A stretch of DNA of 64,000 nucleotides from CAVRQM01 sp963756975 (GCA_963756975.1 CAVWPS010000002.1:496001-560000), one strand, 5' to 3'; positions 1 to 9,511 are shown, counted from the first letter of the stretch. Numbers and translations are program-made. The notes: generated from the letters alone by a model not told the origin.

Positions 1-303
1 CGGGTCGGCCGGCACCCCCGCCGCCTGCAGCGCGACATACGTGCGCGCCGCGTCCTCGGTGCCGAACACCAATCCGTTCAGCCCGGCCGGCCACTGCATC
101 GACGGCAGGTCGGTGCGCGCGGCCGGTGCGCCGATCAGCTCCAGGTAATCGGTGCCGAACATCGCCAGATGGTTCGCCGACCCCAGCGTATGCCGGCCCA
201 TCGGCGTCAGCGCGAAACCGAGCCGCTGCCAAAGCTCGGCCGCCCCCACAAGATTGTCCCGCGTGTTGACGACCACATGATCGAGCGTCGCGACGACGCT
301 CAT
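1..303 (-). CDS. VOC-fold (glyoxalase-like) protein, C-terminus cut by window edge
   Basis: About 101 residues are visible, opening MSVVATLDHVVVNTRD, and the gene continues past base 1. The DHVVV first strand with a metal-position His, the LG helix end and the later ELIG segment are typical of glyoxalase/VOC or glyoxalase-like proteins, which use paired beta-alpha-beta-beta-beta modules to hold a divalent metal. The ATG overlaps the TGA of the upstream VOC gene as ATGA, so the two are very likely translationally coupled. The substrate cannot be inferred. Family confidence is good; specific function is unknown. Confidence 0.75.
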   Translation of the reverse strand, partial: MSVVATLDHVVVNTRDNLVGAAELWQRLGFALTPMGRHTLGSANHLAMFGTDYLELIGAPAARTDLPSMQWPAGLNGLVFGTEDAARTYVALQAAGVPADP

Positions 304-1182
304 TCGCGCATGGCCCAGCCCTGCATCTCGAGCCCCGGACGGTAGTTCTGCGGGTTCATCCAGGCGGAGCGGTTGACCAGCGGGCGCGCGTACATCGGGT
401 GACGCATCGAGCGCACCTCGTGCTCGACCGTCACCAGCAGATCGCCGGTGTCCAAATCCACGATATCCTGAAACCGGTACTGGCTGGCGTTGCTCTCCTC
501 GGTGATCAGCCCGCGCGCCAGCAGCTTCGCGTGCGGGCCGGAGAAGTCGGCCAGCGTGATCTGCAGATGGTCGCCCTGGTAGTCGGGCCGCATCGTCGCC
601 GTCTCGCGGAAGATCAGGGTGAAATCGGTGCCCATCGAAACGCGGCACTCGGTCCCGCTCGCCGTCGCGGGGCTGCCCAGAATCTCGCGATAGAAGCGCG
701 CGATCCGCTCGACCGTGCCGGTGGGCGTGTCCAGTTCGACATACGGCATGCCGAGCACGATCGGGCCGAACCGCTCCGGGTCGGGCGCGTGGCAGCGGAT
801 GCGGTTGCCCCATGGGCACGTCACCTCGACCGCGTCGCCCACGATCCGCATCGTCGCCGCATGCCCGTCCTTGAGGCGCGGCAGCACCCGGTTCGAGGCG
901 AGCGGGCAGCGCCTCGATGTCGGGCACGACCAGCCCGACGGTGCCGCGCACGACCTGCGGTTTGCCGGTCGGCAGGTGGAACTGCGACGTGCCGACGTTC
1001 ACCCACATGTTGTCGACGCCGACGTTGATGAACGGATCGCGCGTCAGGCCGAGCCCGGTGACGTAGAACAGCGTCGCCTCGCGCTGATCCGGCACGAAGA
1101 CGTTGACGTGCCCGAACTCGACGATGTTGCCCACATCGTCCGTCGTGCGGTCGAAACTCGCCGGCATTGTTTGCTGGTCCAC
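300..1182 (-). pseudogene. Two-domain VOC protein, interrupted by an apparent +1 frameshift
   Basis: The first part starts at GTG 1182 (GGAGGGGG about 6 bases upstream) or ATG 1167 and contains EFGHVNVFVPD and FYVTGLGL, a clear first VOC module. Near 885-910 the reading must skip one base to continue as RVLPRLKDG, followed by PWGNRIRCH and the second module (GMPYVELDTP, IARFYREILG). The joined product would be about 294 residues, a normal length for a two-module extradiol-dioxygenase-like VOC protein. Both halves keep conserved sequence, which favours a one-base sequencing insertion over true decay. It precedes, and overlaps by ATGA, the other VOC gene. Reaction unknown. Confidence 0.7.
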
Positions 1183-1290
1183 GGTGTTCCCCCTCCCCCT
1201 CGGTTATGGACGATGGTGCGCCGTCGCCGCCCCACTTTCCAGGTGTGCCGCTCGTGGGCCAGTGTGCCGTCCCCGATCAGGAGCCCTGCA

Positions 1291-2298
1291 ATGACCGCAA
1301 CCCTTCTAGGCCGCGCTCCGGACGGCCACGACATCGAAGCCCACACGCTCGGCGCGGGCGGCCCGCTGGTCGCGACCGTCATGACCTACGGCGCGCGGCT
1401 GGCGGCACTGCACTGGATGGCGCGCGACGGGGTGCGCGACGTCATCCTTCCGCTGCCGACGCTGGCCGTGGCGCTGGCCGACACCGCGCACCGGGGTGCC
1501 GTGGTCGGGCGGGTCGGCAACCGGATCGACGGCGGCCGCTTCACGCTCGACGGTCACGCCTACGAACTCGCCACCAACGACGGCGCGAACACGCTGCACG
1601 GCGGCCCGGACGGGTTCGGCCGCGCCGTCTGGCATGCGGAGCCGGACGGCGACAACGGCCTGCGCCTGACCCACGATAGCGCCGATGGCGACCAGGGCTT
1701 TCCCGGCCGGCTGCACGCGACCGTCCACTACGCCGTCGACGGCTCCGATCTGGTGATCGACTACCTCGCCACCGCCGACGCGCCGACCGTCGTGAACCTG
1801 ACCAACCACGCGTATTTCAACCTCGACGGGGCACCGGACATCCTGGCGCACGACCTCACGATCGCCGCCGACCGGATCACCGCCGTCAGGGCCGACATGA
1901 TCCCGACCGGCGAGCTGATGCCGGTGGCAAACACGCCGTTCGACTTCCGGACGCCGCACCCGATCGGAACCCGGATCGGCGACGCGCACCCGCAGTTGCA
2001 GGCCGGCGGCGGCTACGACCACAACTACGTCCTCGCCGACGGGCCGCGCGCGGAGCCGGAGATGGCGGCGGTGGTGGAGGCCGGCGGCGTGCGGATGACG
2101 GTGCTGACGACCGAGCCGGGCATCCAGTTCTACAGCGGCAACATGATGGAAAAGAGCGGACTGCCGCACCGGGGCGCCCTGTGCCTGGAGACGCAGACCT
2201 GGCCGGACGCGCCGAACCACCCGGACTTCCCATCGATGACGTTGCGGCCCGGGCAGATGCGGCGGTCGCGAACGATCCTTCGTTTCACGAATTTCTAG
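1291..2298 (+). CDS. galM: Aldose 1-epimerase (galactose mutarotase family)
   Basis: A 335-residue protein of the GalM family, which interconverts alpha and beta anomers of free aldoses in the cytoplasm. Family landmarks are GRVGNRI (73-79), NDGANTLHGG with His103, TNHAYFNL with the proposed acid His173, YDHNYVL with Asp243, and CLETQ with the proposed base Glu300. Length is typical. The ATG is chosen because AGGAG lies 7 bases upstream and the family alignment begins there, although the frame stays open further 5'. It heads a plus-strand run with a sugar ABC importer 85 bases downstream, so it probably prepares the imported sugar for the next enzyme. The actual sugar is not determined. Confidence 0.92.
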   Translation: MTATLLGRAPDGHDIEAHTLGAGGPLVATVMTYGARLAALHWMARDGVRDVILPLPTLAVALADTAHRGAVVGRVGNRIDGGRFTLDGHAYELATNDGANTLHGGPDGFGRAVWHAEPDGDNGLRLTHDSADGDQGFPGRLHATVHYAVDGSDLVIDYLATADAPTVVNLTNHAYFNLDGAPDILAHDLTIAADRITAVRADMIPTGELMPVANTPFDFRTPHPIGTRIGDAHPQLQAGGGYDHNYVLADGPRAEPEMAAVVEAGGVRMTVLTTEPGIQFYSGNMMEKSGLPHRGALCLETQTWPDAPNHPDFPSMTLRPGQMRRSRTILRFTNF

Positions 2299-2383
2299 TC
2301 GGACGATTGATTCGGTCGTTGCGGCGAAGCATGGTGCGCCGGATGCCGCAGCCGACAACGCGGCCCGTTTGGGAGAGACCACC

Positions 2384-3346
2384 TTGAAGCAGCTTCTTTT
2401 GGCTGGTGCCGTCATGGCGCTCGGCCTGTCGACCGCCCCCGTCGCGCGCGCGCAGCAGCCGACGATCCCGATCATCGTCAAGGACACGACCAGCTTCTAC
2501 TGGCAGATCGTGCTGGCCGGCGCCCGTCAGGCCGGCAAGGATCTCGGCGTCAACGTGCCCGAGCTCGGCGCGCAGGCCGAAAGCGACATCAACGGCCAGA
2601 TCTCGATCCTCGAGAACGCCGTCGCCAGCAAGCCGGCCGCGATCGTGATCTCGCCGACCCAGTTCCAGGCGCTCGGCAAGCCGATCGACGAGGCTGCCAA
2701 GTCGGTCAAGATCATCGGCATCGACAGTGCGGCCGACAGCAAGGCGTTCACGTCGTTCCTGACGACCGACAACGTGCAGGGCGGCCGTGCGGCGGCCGAT
2801 GCGCTGGCCGAGGGCGTCAAGGCCAAGAACGGCGGCAAGGTCGAGGGCGACGTCGCCCTGATCACGTCGCTCGCGGGCGTCGGCTCGCTCGATCAGCGCG
2901 CCAAGGGCTTCAAGGAAGAGCTCGCCAAGTATCCCGGCCTGCACCTCACCGCCGACAAGATCGCCGACGGCCAGGCCACGACCGGCCTGAACATCATGAC
3001 CGACCTGATCACCGCGAGCCCGGACCTCAAAGGCGTGTTCGCGTCGAACCTCATCATGGCCCAGGGCGCCAGCCAGGCGATCAGCGAGAACAAGGCGCAG
3101 AACACGATCGCGCTGATCGGCTTCGACAACGACGACAAGCTGGTCAAGGCGCTGAAGGACGGCGTGATCTACGCCCTGATCGTCCAGGACCCGTACCGGA
3201 TGGGCTACGACGGCATCAAGACGGCACTCGCGGCCAGCAAGGGCGAGAAGGTCGAGGCGAACGTCGACACCGGGGTGAACACCATCACCAAGGCGAACAT
3301 GGACACCGAGCGCAGCCAGGCGCTGCTCAACCCGAAGGTCAAGTGA
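2384..3346 (+). CDS. Sugar ABC transporter periplasmic binding protein (ribose type)
   Basis: A 320-residue periplasmic solute-binding protein of the RbsB/peripla_BP_4 type. The chosen TTG start has GGGAGAG 6 bases upstream and gives a classical signal peptide (MKQLLLAGAVMALGLSTAPVARA, cleaved after ARA). The mature part shows PIIVKDTTSFYWQIVLAG, the ISPTQ segment and IGIDSAADS, then IALIGFDNDD near the C-terminus, all typical of two-lobed sugar binders. It delivers substrate to the permease and ATPase encoded directly downstream. Its stop overlaps the ATPase GTG start. The neighbouring mutarotase suggests an aldose such as ribose, xylose or galactose; which one is a guess. Confidence 0.9.
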   Translation: MKQLLLAGAVMALGLSTAPVARAQQPTIPIIVKDTTSFYWQIVLAGARQAGKDLGVNVPELGAQAESDINGQISILENAVASKPAAIVISPTQFQALGKPIDEAAKSVKIIGIDSAADSKAFTSFLTTDNVQGGRAAADALAEGVKAKNGGKVEGDVALITSLAGVGSLDQRAKGFKEELAKYPGLHLTADKIADGQATTGLNIMTDLITASPDLKGVFASNLIMAQGASQAISENKAQNTIALIGFDNDDKLVKALKDGVIYALIVQDPYRMGYDGIKTALAASKGEKVEANVDTGVNTITKANMDTERSQALLNPKVK

Positions 3347-4854
3347 GCACTTCGACAACGATGGACCGCCCGGAGACGGGCGGTCCTATTCTCGAGCTGC
3401 GAGGCCTCGACAAATGGTTCACCGGCACGCACGCCCTTAAGGGCGTCGATCTGTCGTTTCACGCGGGCGAGGTCCACGCGATCGTCGGCGAGAACGGGGC
3501 CGGCAAAAGCACGCTGATCAAGCTGCTGACCGGCGTCCATCTGAAGACCGCCGGCGAGATGATCTGGCTCGGGCAGTCGGTCGACCTGACCGGCCCGCAG
3601 GACGCGCTCGCGCGCGGCATCAACGCCGTCCATCAGGAAGTCGTGCTGTGCCGCCATCTGACGGTGGCCGCGAACCTGTTCCTCGGCGACGAGCACGCCC
3701 GCTTCGGCCTGCTGCGCCACCGCGCCATGGTGCGCGAGGCGCAGGCGGTGCTCGACGACCTCGGCTTCGAAATCCCGGCCGACGTCGTGCTCGGCACGCT
3801 CACCATCGGCCAGCAGCAACTGGTCGCGACCGCCCGCGCCGAACTGCGCGGCACGAAATTCCTGATCTTCGACGAGCCGACCGCGTACCTGACCCGCAAC
3901 GAGACGCGCCAGCTGTTCACCCTGATCCGCCGTCTGAAGGCGCAGGGCGTGACGCTGGTCTACATCTCGCACCGCCTCGAAGAAGTGTTCGAGCTGTCGG
4001 ACCGTGTCAGCGTGCTGCGCGACGGGGCGCTGGTCGGCACCTGGAATACGAAAGACACCGACGAAGCTTCGCTGATCCGGGCGATGTCGGCGCGCTCGAT
4101 CGAGCAAATCTACCACAAGGAAGAGTTCACCTTCGGCGAGCCCCTGCTCGAAACCCGCGCGCTGACCGGCCGGGGTTTCGCGGACATCTCGATGACTGTC
4201 CGGCGGGGCGAGATCGTCGGGCTGTACGGCCTGATCGGGGCCGGGCGCAGCGAGTTCGTGCAGTCCGTGTTCGGCCGCTTCCCGGTCACCTCCGGCACGA
4301 TCCTGCTGCACGGGGCCGAGACGCGCATCCGCAACGAGCGTGACGCGATCAAGCGCGGCCTCGCCTTGGTGCCGGAAAGCCGGCGCGATCAGGGGCTGTG
4401 CCTCAGTCTCGGCGTCGGCACCAACCTCAACATGTCGATCTTCGACCGCCTCTCGAACGGCCCGCTGCTGAACGGCGGGGCGGAGCGGTCGGCGGCCGAC
4501 AAGCAGATGGCCGACCTCCGCATCGTCGCGGCCGGGCGCGGTGCCCCGGCGGCGTCGCTGTCGGGCGGCAACCAGCAGAAGATCGTGGTCGGCAAATGGC
4601 TCGCCCACGGCGCCGAACTGCTGATCTTCGACGAGCCGACGGTCGGCGTGGACGTGGCGACCAAGGTCGAGATCTACCGCCTGTTCGCGACATTGCTGCG
4701 CGACGGGGCGGGGATCATCCTGATCTCGTCCTACCTGCCGGAAGTCTACCAGCTGTCCGACACGCTGCACGTGTTCCGGCGCGGCTCGCTGGTCGCGAGC
4801 CACGAGCGCGGCACGGCAACGATGGAAACCATTTTGACCGAGGCAATCGGATGA
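3343..4854 (+). CDS. Sugar ABC transporter double-ATPase subunit (RbsA type)
   Basis: A 503-residue cytoplasmic protein with two fused nucleotide-binding domains, the arrangement of carbohydrate importers of the ribose/xylose class. The N-terminal half has Walker A GENGAGKST, signature LTIGQQQ and Walker B FLIFDEPTAYL. The C-terminal half has the degenerate P-loop GLIGAGRSE usual for this family, the strong signature LSGGNQQK and LLIFDEPTVGVD. The first start is GTG 3343, overlapping the binding-protein stop as GTGA; ATG 3361 is an in-frame alternative. It powers the permease encoded next, whose ATG overlaps its TGA. Confidence 0.92.
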   Translation: MSTSTTMDRPETGGPILELRGLDKWFTGTHALKGVDLSFHAGEVHAIVGENGAGKSTLIKLLTGVHLKTAGEMIWLGQSVDLTGPQDALARGINAVHQEVVLCRHLTVAANLFLGDEHARFGLLRHRAMVREAQAVLDDLGFEIPADVVLGTLTIGQQQLVATARAELRGTKFLIFDEPTAYLTRNETRQLFTLIRRLKAQGVTLVYISHRLEEVFELSDRVSVLRDGALVGTWNTKDTDEASLIRAMSARSIEQIYHKEEFTFGEPLLETRALTGRGFADISMTVRRGEIVGLYGLIGAGRSEFVQSVFGRFPVTSGTILLHGAETRIRNERDAIKRGLALVPESRRDQGLCLSLGVGTNLNMSIFDRLSNGPLLNGGAERSAADKQMADLRIVAAGRGAPAASLSGGNQQKIVVGKWLAHGAELLIFDEPTVGVDVATKVEIYRLFATLLRDGAGIILISSYLPEVYQLSDTLHVFRRGSLVASHERGTATMETILTEAIG

Positions 4855-5834
4855 GCGACGCGGCACTGCACGGCGCGGCGCTCGCGACCGCACGACGCAA
4901 GACGGCACGGCGGGATCTGCTGCTGAGCCTCACGCTGCTCGGCTTGCTGCTGCTGATGTGGGCGTTCCTGTCGGTCGACACGCGAACGTTCCTCACCGGG
5001 CGCAACATTCTCAACCTGATGCGCCAATCGTCGCTGTTCGCGATCATCGCGATGGGCCAGACATTCGTCATCATCACCGCCGGCATCGACCTCTCGGTCG
5101 GCGCGGTGATCGGGTTCGCGGGCGTCATCGTGACCCTGCTGATCAGCAACGGCACGCCGATCGCGGCCGCCATCGCGATCACGCTGCTGGTCGGCGTCGC
5201 GATCGGATCGTTTCACGCGTTCGGCGTCACGAAACTCGGCCTGCCGCCGTTCATCATGACGCTGGCAACGCTCACCGCACTGCGCGGCATCGGCCTGCTG
5301 ATCACCAACGGGGCCAGCATCGAGGGTTTGCCGGACTCGTTCACCGGCTTCTCGCAGGGCGCGTTCCTGGGCGTGCCGAACCTGTTCTGGATGGTGATCG
5401 TCGTCGCGGTGCCCGGCTACATCCTGCTGAGCCACACGCGCTGGGGCCGCTACCTGTTCGCGATCGGCAGCAACGCCGAAGCGGCGCGGCTATCGGGCGT
5501 CAGCGTGACCCGCACGATCTACCTCGCCTACATCCTGTCGGCCACGCTCGCCGCTTTCGCCGGCATCCTGACCGCATCCCGCCTCGGCATCGGCAACGCC
5601 ACGACCGGCACCGGCTACGAGCTGCAGGCGATCGCGGCCTCGGTCATCGGCGGCACCAGCCTGTTCGGCGCGGTCGGCTCGATCCAGGGCCCGCTGCTCG
5701 GGTCGTTCGTGCTGAGCACGATCAACAACGGGGCCAACCTGCTGAACGTGAACTCGTTCGTGCAGCAGATCATCACCGGCGGCCTGATCATCGCGATCGT
5801 CTACTTCGACCAGTTGCGGCGCCGTCGGCGGTAG
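4851..5834 (+). CDS. Sugar ABC transporter permease (RbsC type)
   Basis: A 327-residue inner-membrane protein of the BPD_transp_2 family, probably with about ten hydrophobic helices, forming the channel of the importer. The diagnostic stretch is QTFVIITAGIDLSVGAVIG near residue 65-80, followed by LPPFIMTLATLT and an EAARLSGV coupling segment. The ATG overlaps the ATPase stop (ATGA), so the three transporter genes are tightly coupled. The C-terminus ends in a short basic tail. The glycosyltransferase gene starts only 6 bases later. Confidence 0.92.
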   Translation: MSDAALHGAALATARRKTARRDLLLSLTLLGLLLLMWAFLSVDTRTFLTGRNILNLMRQSSLFAIIAMGQTFVIITAGIDLSVGAVIGFAGVIVTLLISNGTPIAAAIAITLLVGVAIGSFHAFGVTKLGLPPFIMTLATLTALRGIGLLITNGASIEGLPDSFTGFSQGAFLGVPNLFWMVIVVAVPGYILLSHTRWGRYLFAIGSNAEAARLSGVSVTRTIYLAYILSATLAAFAGILTASRLGIGNATTGTGYELQAIAASVIGGTSLFGAVGSIQGPLLGSFVLSTINNGANLLNVNSFVQQIITGGLIIAIVYFDQLRRRRR

Positions 5835-5840
5835 GCGGCG

Positions 5841-7142
5841 GTGTTCTTCTCGGTCGTCATGGCGACGCACGGCCGAGACGAACACATCCGCCCCAGCATC
5901 GCATCCGTCCTCCGCCAGAGTTTCGGCGACTTCGAGCTGATCGTGGTGGGCGACGGGGAGGAGGCGACGCCGGGCCTGATCGCCTCGTTCGGTTCGCCGA
6001 AACTTCGCTGGCTCGGCACCGCGCGCCAGTCCGGCAGCCAGGCCGCTCCGAACAACGCCGGGATCGCCGCCGCGCGGGGCGAGTGGGTCGCGTATCTCGG
6101 CCACGACGACATCTGGTCCGGCGTGCACCTGCAATGCCTCAAGCAGGCGACCGAACTGGTGGCGGATTGCGACGCCGTGGTCGCCGGCTGCCTGTACCAC
6201 GGCCCGCCCGGGACCGGCATTTTGGGCGTGACCGGCCTGCTCGAACACGAGACGGACATCCTCACGCATTTCGTACCGCCGTCATCGGTCGCGCACCGGC
6301 GCGGTGTCGCCGAGCGGATCGGCGGATGGCGCGACCCGCGCACGATCACCGCGCCGGACGACGCGGACTTCATGCTGCGCGCGGCCCATGGCGGCTGCCG
6401 GTTCGCGGCGACGGGGCGCGTCAGCGTGCATAAATTCGCGGCCGGCCATCGCTACCTCTCGTATGTGCGCCAGAGTTCCGGAGAGCAGGCGGCGATGCTG
6501 GCCGACCCACGGCTCGACGATCCCGGGTCGTGGTGGCCCGAACTATCGGACGCGCGTCGCGACGGACTCTGCATGCACATGCGCCACCCGGATTTCAGCG
6601 CGTTCGCACCGGGCGCGCTGTTCGCGCGCAACCGGGCGAACAAGGGGATCGCGAGGCGAGTCCTCACCCCGCTTGGCCGAGCGCCGGTCGTGATCGAGCA
6701 GACCGACGAGCCCCGCGCGCTGGATTGGTACGCGCCGGACACGATCGCGCGGCACCGCTGGTCCGGTCCGAACCCGCGCCCGAAAATTCTGATCCCGTTC
6801 ACACATCGGGGCCGCGCGCGCGTGACGCTCGCGATCGTCGACGGGCGCACCGCGCCGGACGCGGTCGCCGTATCGGACGCCGCTGGCCGCCGGTTGCCGA
6901 CGACCATCGAGCGGACCCGGACCGGCGCGAACATCGTCGTGACGGCGATGCTCCACCCGGCCCGCGACACGATCCTGACGCTGCACACGCCGGCGATGGC
7001 GCGCACGGACCTTGGCGTCAGGCCCGACGATCACCGCCGGCTGGGCGTCGCGCTGGCGGACATCACCGTCGAACCGTTGCGATCGTTCACCGGAACCGCG
7101 CTATCCTGGTACGATTCGTGGTCGCGAACAGCGTCGCGATAA
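5841..7142 (+). CDS. Family 2-like glycosyltransferase
   Basis: A 433-residue protein whose first about 200 residues are a GT-A fold: VVMATHGRDEHIRPSIASVLRQ, FELIVVGDG, NNAGIAAARGEWVAYLGHDD with an LGHDD metal/nucleotide-sugar motif, and later DDADFMLRA. The remaining half is unassigned and beta-rich. The likely role is adding a sugar to a cell-surface glycan at the cytoplasmic membrane face. It begins with GTG 6 bases after the sugar permease and lies 13 bases before the RmlC-like gene, so it appears co-transcribed with the sugar importer. That pairing is odd for a GT2; donor and acceptor are unknown. Confidence 0.8.
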   Translation: MFFSVVMATHGRDEHIRPSIASVLRQSFGDFELIVVGDGEEATPGLIASFGSPKLRWLGTARQSGSQAAPNNAGIAAARGEWVAYLGHDDIWSGVHLQCLKQATELVADCDAVVAGCLYHGPPGTGILGVTGLLEHETDILTHFVPPSSVAHRRGVAERIGGWRDPRTITAPDDADFMLRAAHGGCRFAATGRVSVHKFAAGHRYLSYVRQSSGEQAAMLADPRLDDPGSWWPELSDARRDGLCMHMRHPDFSAFAPGALFARNRANKGIARRVLTPLGRAPVVIEQTDEPRALDWYAPDTIARHRWSGPNPRPKILIPFTHRGRARVTLAIVDGRTAPDAVAVSDAAGRRLPTTIERTRTGANIVVTAMLHPARDTILTLHTPAMARTDLGVRPDDHRRLGVALADITVEPLRSFTGTALSWYDSWSRTASR

Positions 7143-7155
7143 TCGGGAGGTGCGC

Positions 7156-7698
7156 GTGCCGGTTCGACCGAATGTCGTGGGTGCCGACGAGTTGCTGGCG
7201 AAACGTTCGGCGGTCGACGCGCGCGGCGCGCTGCACGGAACGCCGATCGCGGGCCTGCGCTTCCGCCCGGTCCGCCCGGTTCCCCATGAGGACGGGGTGG
7301 TCACCGAGGTCGCCCGCGCGAGCTGGGGCGAGTTGGACGACCCCATCGTGCAGGTCCACACGACGACGACGATGCCGGGCCGCATTCGCGCGTGGGGCCT
7401 GCATCAGCGCAGCACGGACCGCCTGTTCGTGGTGTCGGGGCTGGTGAAAATCGCCGTGTTCGACGGCCGCCACGGCTCGCCCACGTTCGGGCTCGTCAAC
7501 ACGTTCACCGTCAGCGAGCACAACCCGGGGCTGCTGATCGTGCCGCCCGATCTGTATCACGGCTGGAAGAACATCGGCGTGGCCGACGCGATCATCATCA
7601 ACATGCCGTCGCGGCTCTACGACCACGAAAACCCGGACGCGTTGGACCTGCCATGGGATTCCCCCGCAGCCGCGCGGATCGTGCCGTTCGCGTTCTAG
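7156..7698 (+). CDS. RmlC-like cupin, dTDP-4-dehydrorhamnose 3,5-epimerase related
   Basis: A 180-residue cupin resembling the dTDP-sugar 3,5-epimerase family: WGLHQRSTDRLFVVSGLVKIAVFDGR corresponds to the jelly-roll core, and LIVPPDLYHGWKN is the usual second cupin strand with its His. The GTG start follows GGGAGG with 5 bases between. Position behind a glycosyltransferase fits nucleotide-sugar modification for a surface glycan. It is not clearly a canonical RmlC: the usual N-terminal D-x-RG-x-F-x-E and catalytic His segments are changed, so a non-catalytic or differently specific cupin is possible. It is the last gene of the plus-strand run and faces the TetR gene tail to tail. Confidence 0.7.
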   Translation: MPVRPNVVGADELLAKRSAVDARGALHGTPIAGLRFRPVRPVPHEDGVVTEVARASWGELDDPIVQVHTTTTMPGRIRAWGLHQRSTDRLFVVSGLVKIAVFDGRHGSPTFGLVNTFTVSEHNPGLLIVPPDLYHGWKNIGVADAIIINMPSRLYDHENPDALDLPWDSPAAARIVPFAF

Positions 7699-7718
7699 GT
7701 TGGCTCGGTGCCGGGACT

Positions 7719-8309
7719 TTAGGCGCGGGCATGGTCAGGCCGCAGGCCGCGCAGCACGATGTCTGCGTGCGCCGCGATGGCGGCTTCATCGAGGCAAGCG
7801 CCCGAAACCAGCAGACGATAGTAGATCGGTGCCCAGAACGCGTCGATCGCGACATCGAGATCCACATCGGGCCGGACGATGCCGGCAGCAATTCCGCGGC
7901 GGATCGCGCGTCGCGCCTGCTCGCGGCGTGGCTCCAGAAACCCTGCGATAAACGCGTCCCGCATCGCCTCGTCGTGCTGGGCCGCCCCGATCATCTCGCG
8001 GACGAGGCGCCCTGTCCGCTCGCGGTACACGGCTGCGAGCGACTGCATCTGCAGCACGATGTCGTTCTGTGGGGACCCGCTATCGACGAACGCGATCGAT
8101 GGCTCGACGGCGGCGAGAAACGCCTCCACGGCCACCACGCCCTTACTGGCCCACCAGCGATAGATGGTGGTCTTGCCGACGCTCGCGCGGGCCGCGATGC
8201 GCTCGACCGAGAGCCGGTCGAAGCCCTCCTCCGTCAGCAGAGCGAATGTCGCGTCCAAGATGGCTTGCCGCGAGGTCTCGTCACGTTTGCGGCCCGGTTG
8301 GCCGCTCAT
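7719..8309 (-). CDS. TetR/AcrR family transcriptional regulator
   Basis: A 196-residue DNA-binding repressor. Residues about 12-60 form the TetR helix-turn-helix: AILDATFALLTEEGFDRLSVERIAARASVGKTTIYRWW with the T-I-Y-R-W recognition helix. The C-terminal half is a TetR_C-like ligand-binding domain. Its ATG overlaps the TGA of the preceding oxidoreductase (ATGA), so the two form one operon. The inverted repeat just upstream of the oxidoreductase (9457-9476) is the obvious candidate operator for autoregulation. The effector is unknown, possibly an electrophile or quinone handled by the enzyme. Confidence 0.9.
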   Translation of the reverse strand: MSGQPGRKRDETSRQAILDATFALLTEEGFDRLSVERIAARASVGKTTIYRWWASKGVVAVEAFLAAVEPSIAFVDSGSPQNDIVLQMQSLAAVYRERTGRLVREMIGAAQHDEAMRDAFIAGFLEPRREQARRAIRRGIAAGIVRPDVDLDVAIDAFWAPIYYRLLVSGACLDEAAIAAHADIVLRGLRPDHARA

Positions 8310-9440
8310 GCGCGATCCTGTTGCGGAAGCACGAGATACTTGGTCCCGGTGGCGCGCCGCGTATAGCCGCGGATCGTCTCGAGCGAGAGCATCTCGGCAA
8401 GGCCGGTCTCGGCGGAGAAGTGGCTGGCGAAGGTCGTGGTCATCTCGGCGGCGGCCCGGGCGCGCAGAACGGCGGCATCCACAGGGCCGATCCGGTCATA
8501 GAACCAGGTCATCAACCAGCCGCCGAGACCCCAGGCCATGCCGAAATGGCCATCGAGCACGCGAGGCGACGGATCCAGCACGCCGTAGATGTAGACCTGC
8601 TTATGCGTGGGCGAGCCGTAACGGCTGTAGGCGGAGAGCCGACGCGTCGCCACCGTTTCCATCGCCGATAAAAGCGTGTTCGCCATCCGGCCGCCGCCGA
8701 TGGCATCGAACGCGAGGGTCGCACCGGTCGTCCTCGAGCGCGCTCAGCAGTGCCGGATGGAAATCGGGCGCGCTACTGTCGAGCACATGCGCCGCACCCT
8801 GGGCCTGCAGCAGGGCAACCTGAGCGGGGCTGCGAACGATGTTCACCAGCGCCACGCCGTCGGCCATGCACAGCCTGTTGAGCATCTGCCCGAGGTTCGA
8901 AGCGGCTGCCGTGTGAACCAGGGCTGTGTGACCCTCCCGCCGCATGGTCTCCACCATGCCGAGCGCCGTCAGCGGATTGATGAACGCGGCGGCCCCTTCA
9001 CGGGCGGACACCCCGTCGGGCAGCAACAGGCAATCGGCCGCCTTGACGGTTTGGTATCGCGCATAGGTTCCCGTCGCCGCACGGATCGCCACCGTCCGCC
9101 CGACCGGCAACGCCGCATCGGCGCCCGCCTTGACGACCGTACCCGCGCCCTCGTTGCCGACCGGCAGCGCTTGTCCGAGGCGACCCGCGATCGCCGCGAG
9201 CCGCTCCCGTGGCACAGTGCCCTCGATGACGGGCCGGTCGGCAGGGCCGGTCTGCCGCAGCGTCGAAGGATCGGCCGGCCCCAGCAACAGGATCTGGTCG
9301 GACGGATTGAGCGGCGCGGCCTCCACCCTCACGAGCACCTCGTCCGGGGCCGGTTCTCGGATCGCCACATCCTCCAGCCAGATCCGCAGGCTTCCGTCGG
9401 CGTCGATCAGCGATCGTATCTCGCGGTTGTTGGAGTCCAT
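8306..9440 (-). pseudogene. Zinc-type alcohol dehydrogenase/quinone reductase-like oxidoreductase, apparent frameshift
   Basis: A medium-chain dehydrogenase/reductase of about 377 residues once joined. The N-terminal GroES-like half is normal (LVRVEAAPLNPSDQILLLG, GNEGAGTVV), and the Rossmann half runs through ALVHTAAASNLGQMLNRLC to ALLSALEDDR. Near 8720-8727 one base must be skipped to continue as ATLAFDAIGGGRMANTLL and on to TKYLVLPQQ. Conserved residues on both sides make a sequencing insertion more likely than a dead gene. The start ATG has GAGG 7 bases upstream. It probably reduces quinones or enones with NADPH. It is co-transcribed with the downstream TetR gene. Confidence 0.75.
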
Positions 9441-9456
9441 GCGTCACCTCTATTTC

Positions 9457-9476
9457 GATACGTGACGGTCCGTATC
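9457..9476. promoter_or_regulatory. Candidate TetR operator (GATACG-N8-CGTATC)
   Basis: A perfect 6-bp inverted repeat separated by 8 bases, ending 17 bases before the ATG of the oxidoreductase-tetR operon. A nested ACGG-n-CCGT-like pair lies inside it. Size and position fit a TetR-family binding site overlapping the promoter. Binding itself is inferred. Confidence 0.45.
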
Positions 9477-9511
9477 ACATCCGCGCCCACGCAACGCAAG
9501 CGGTGCCATGG

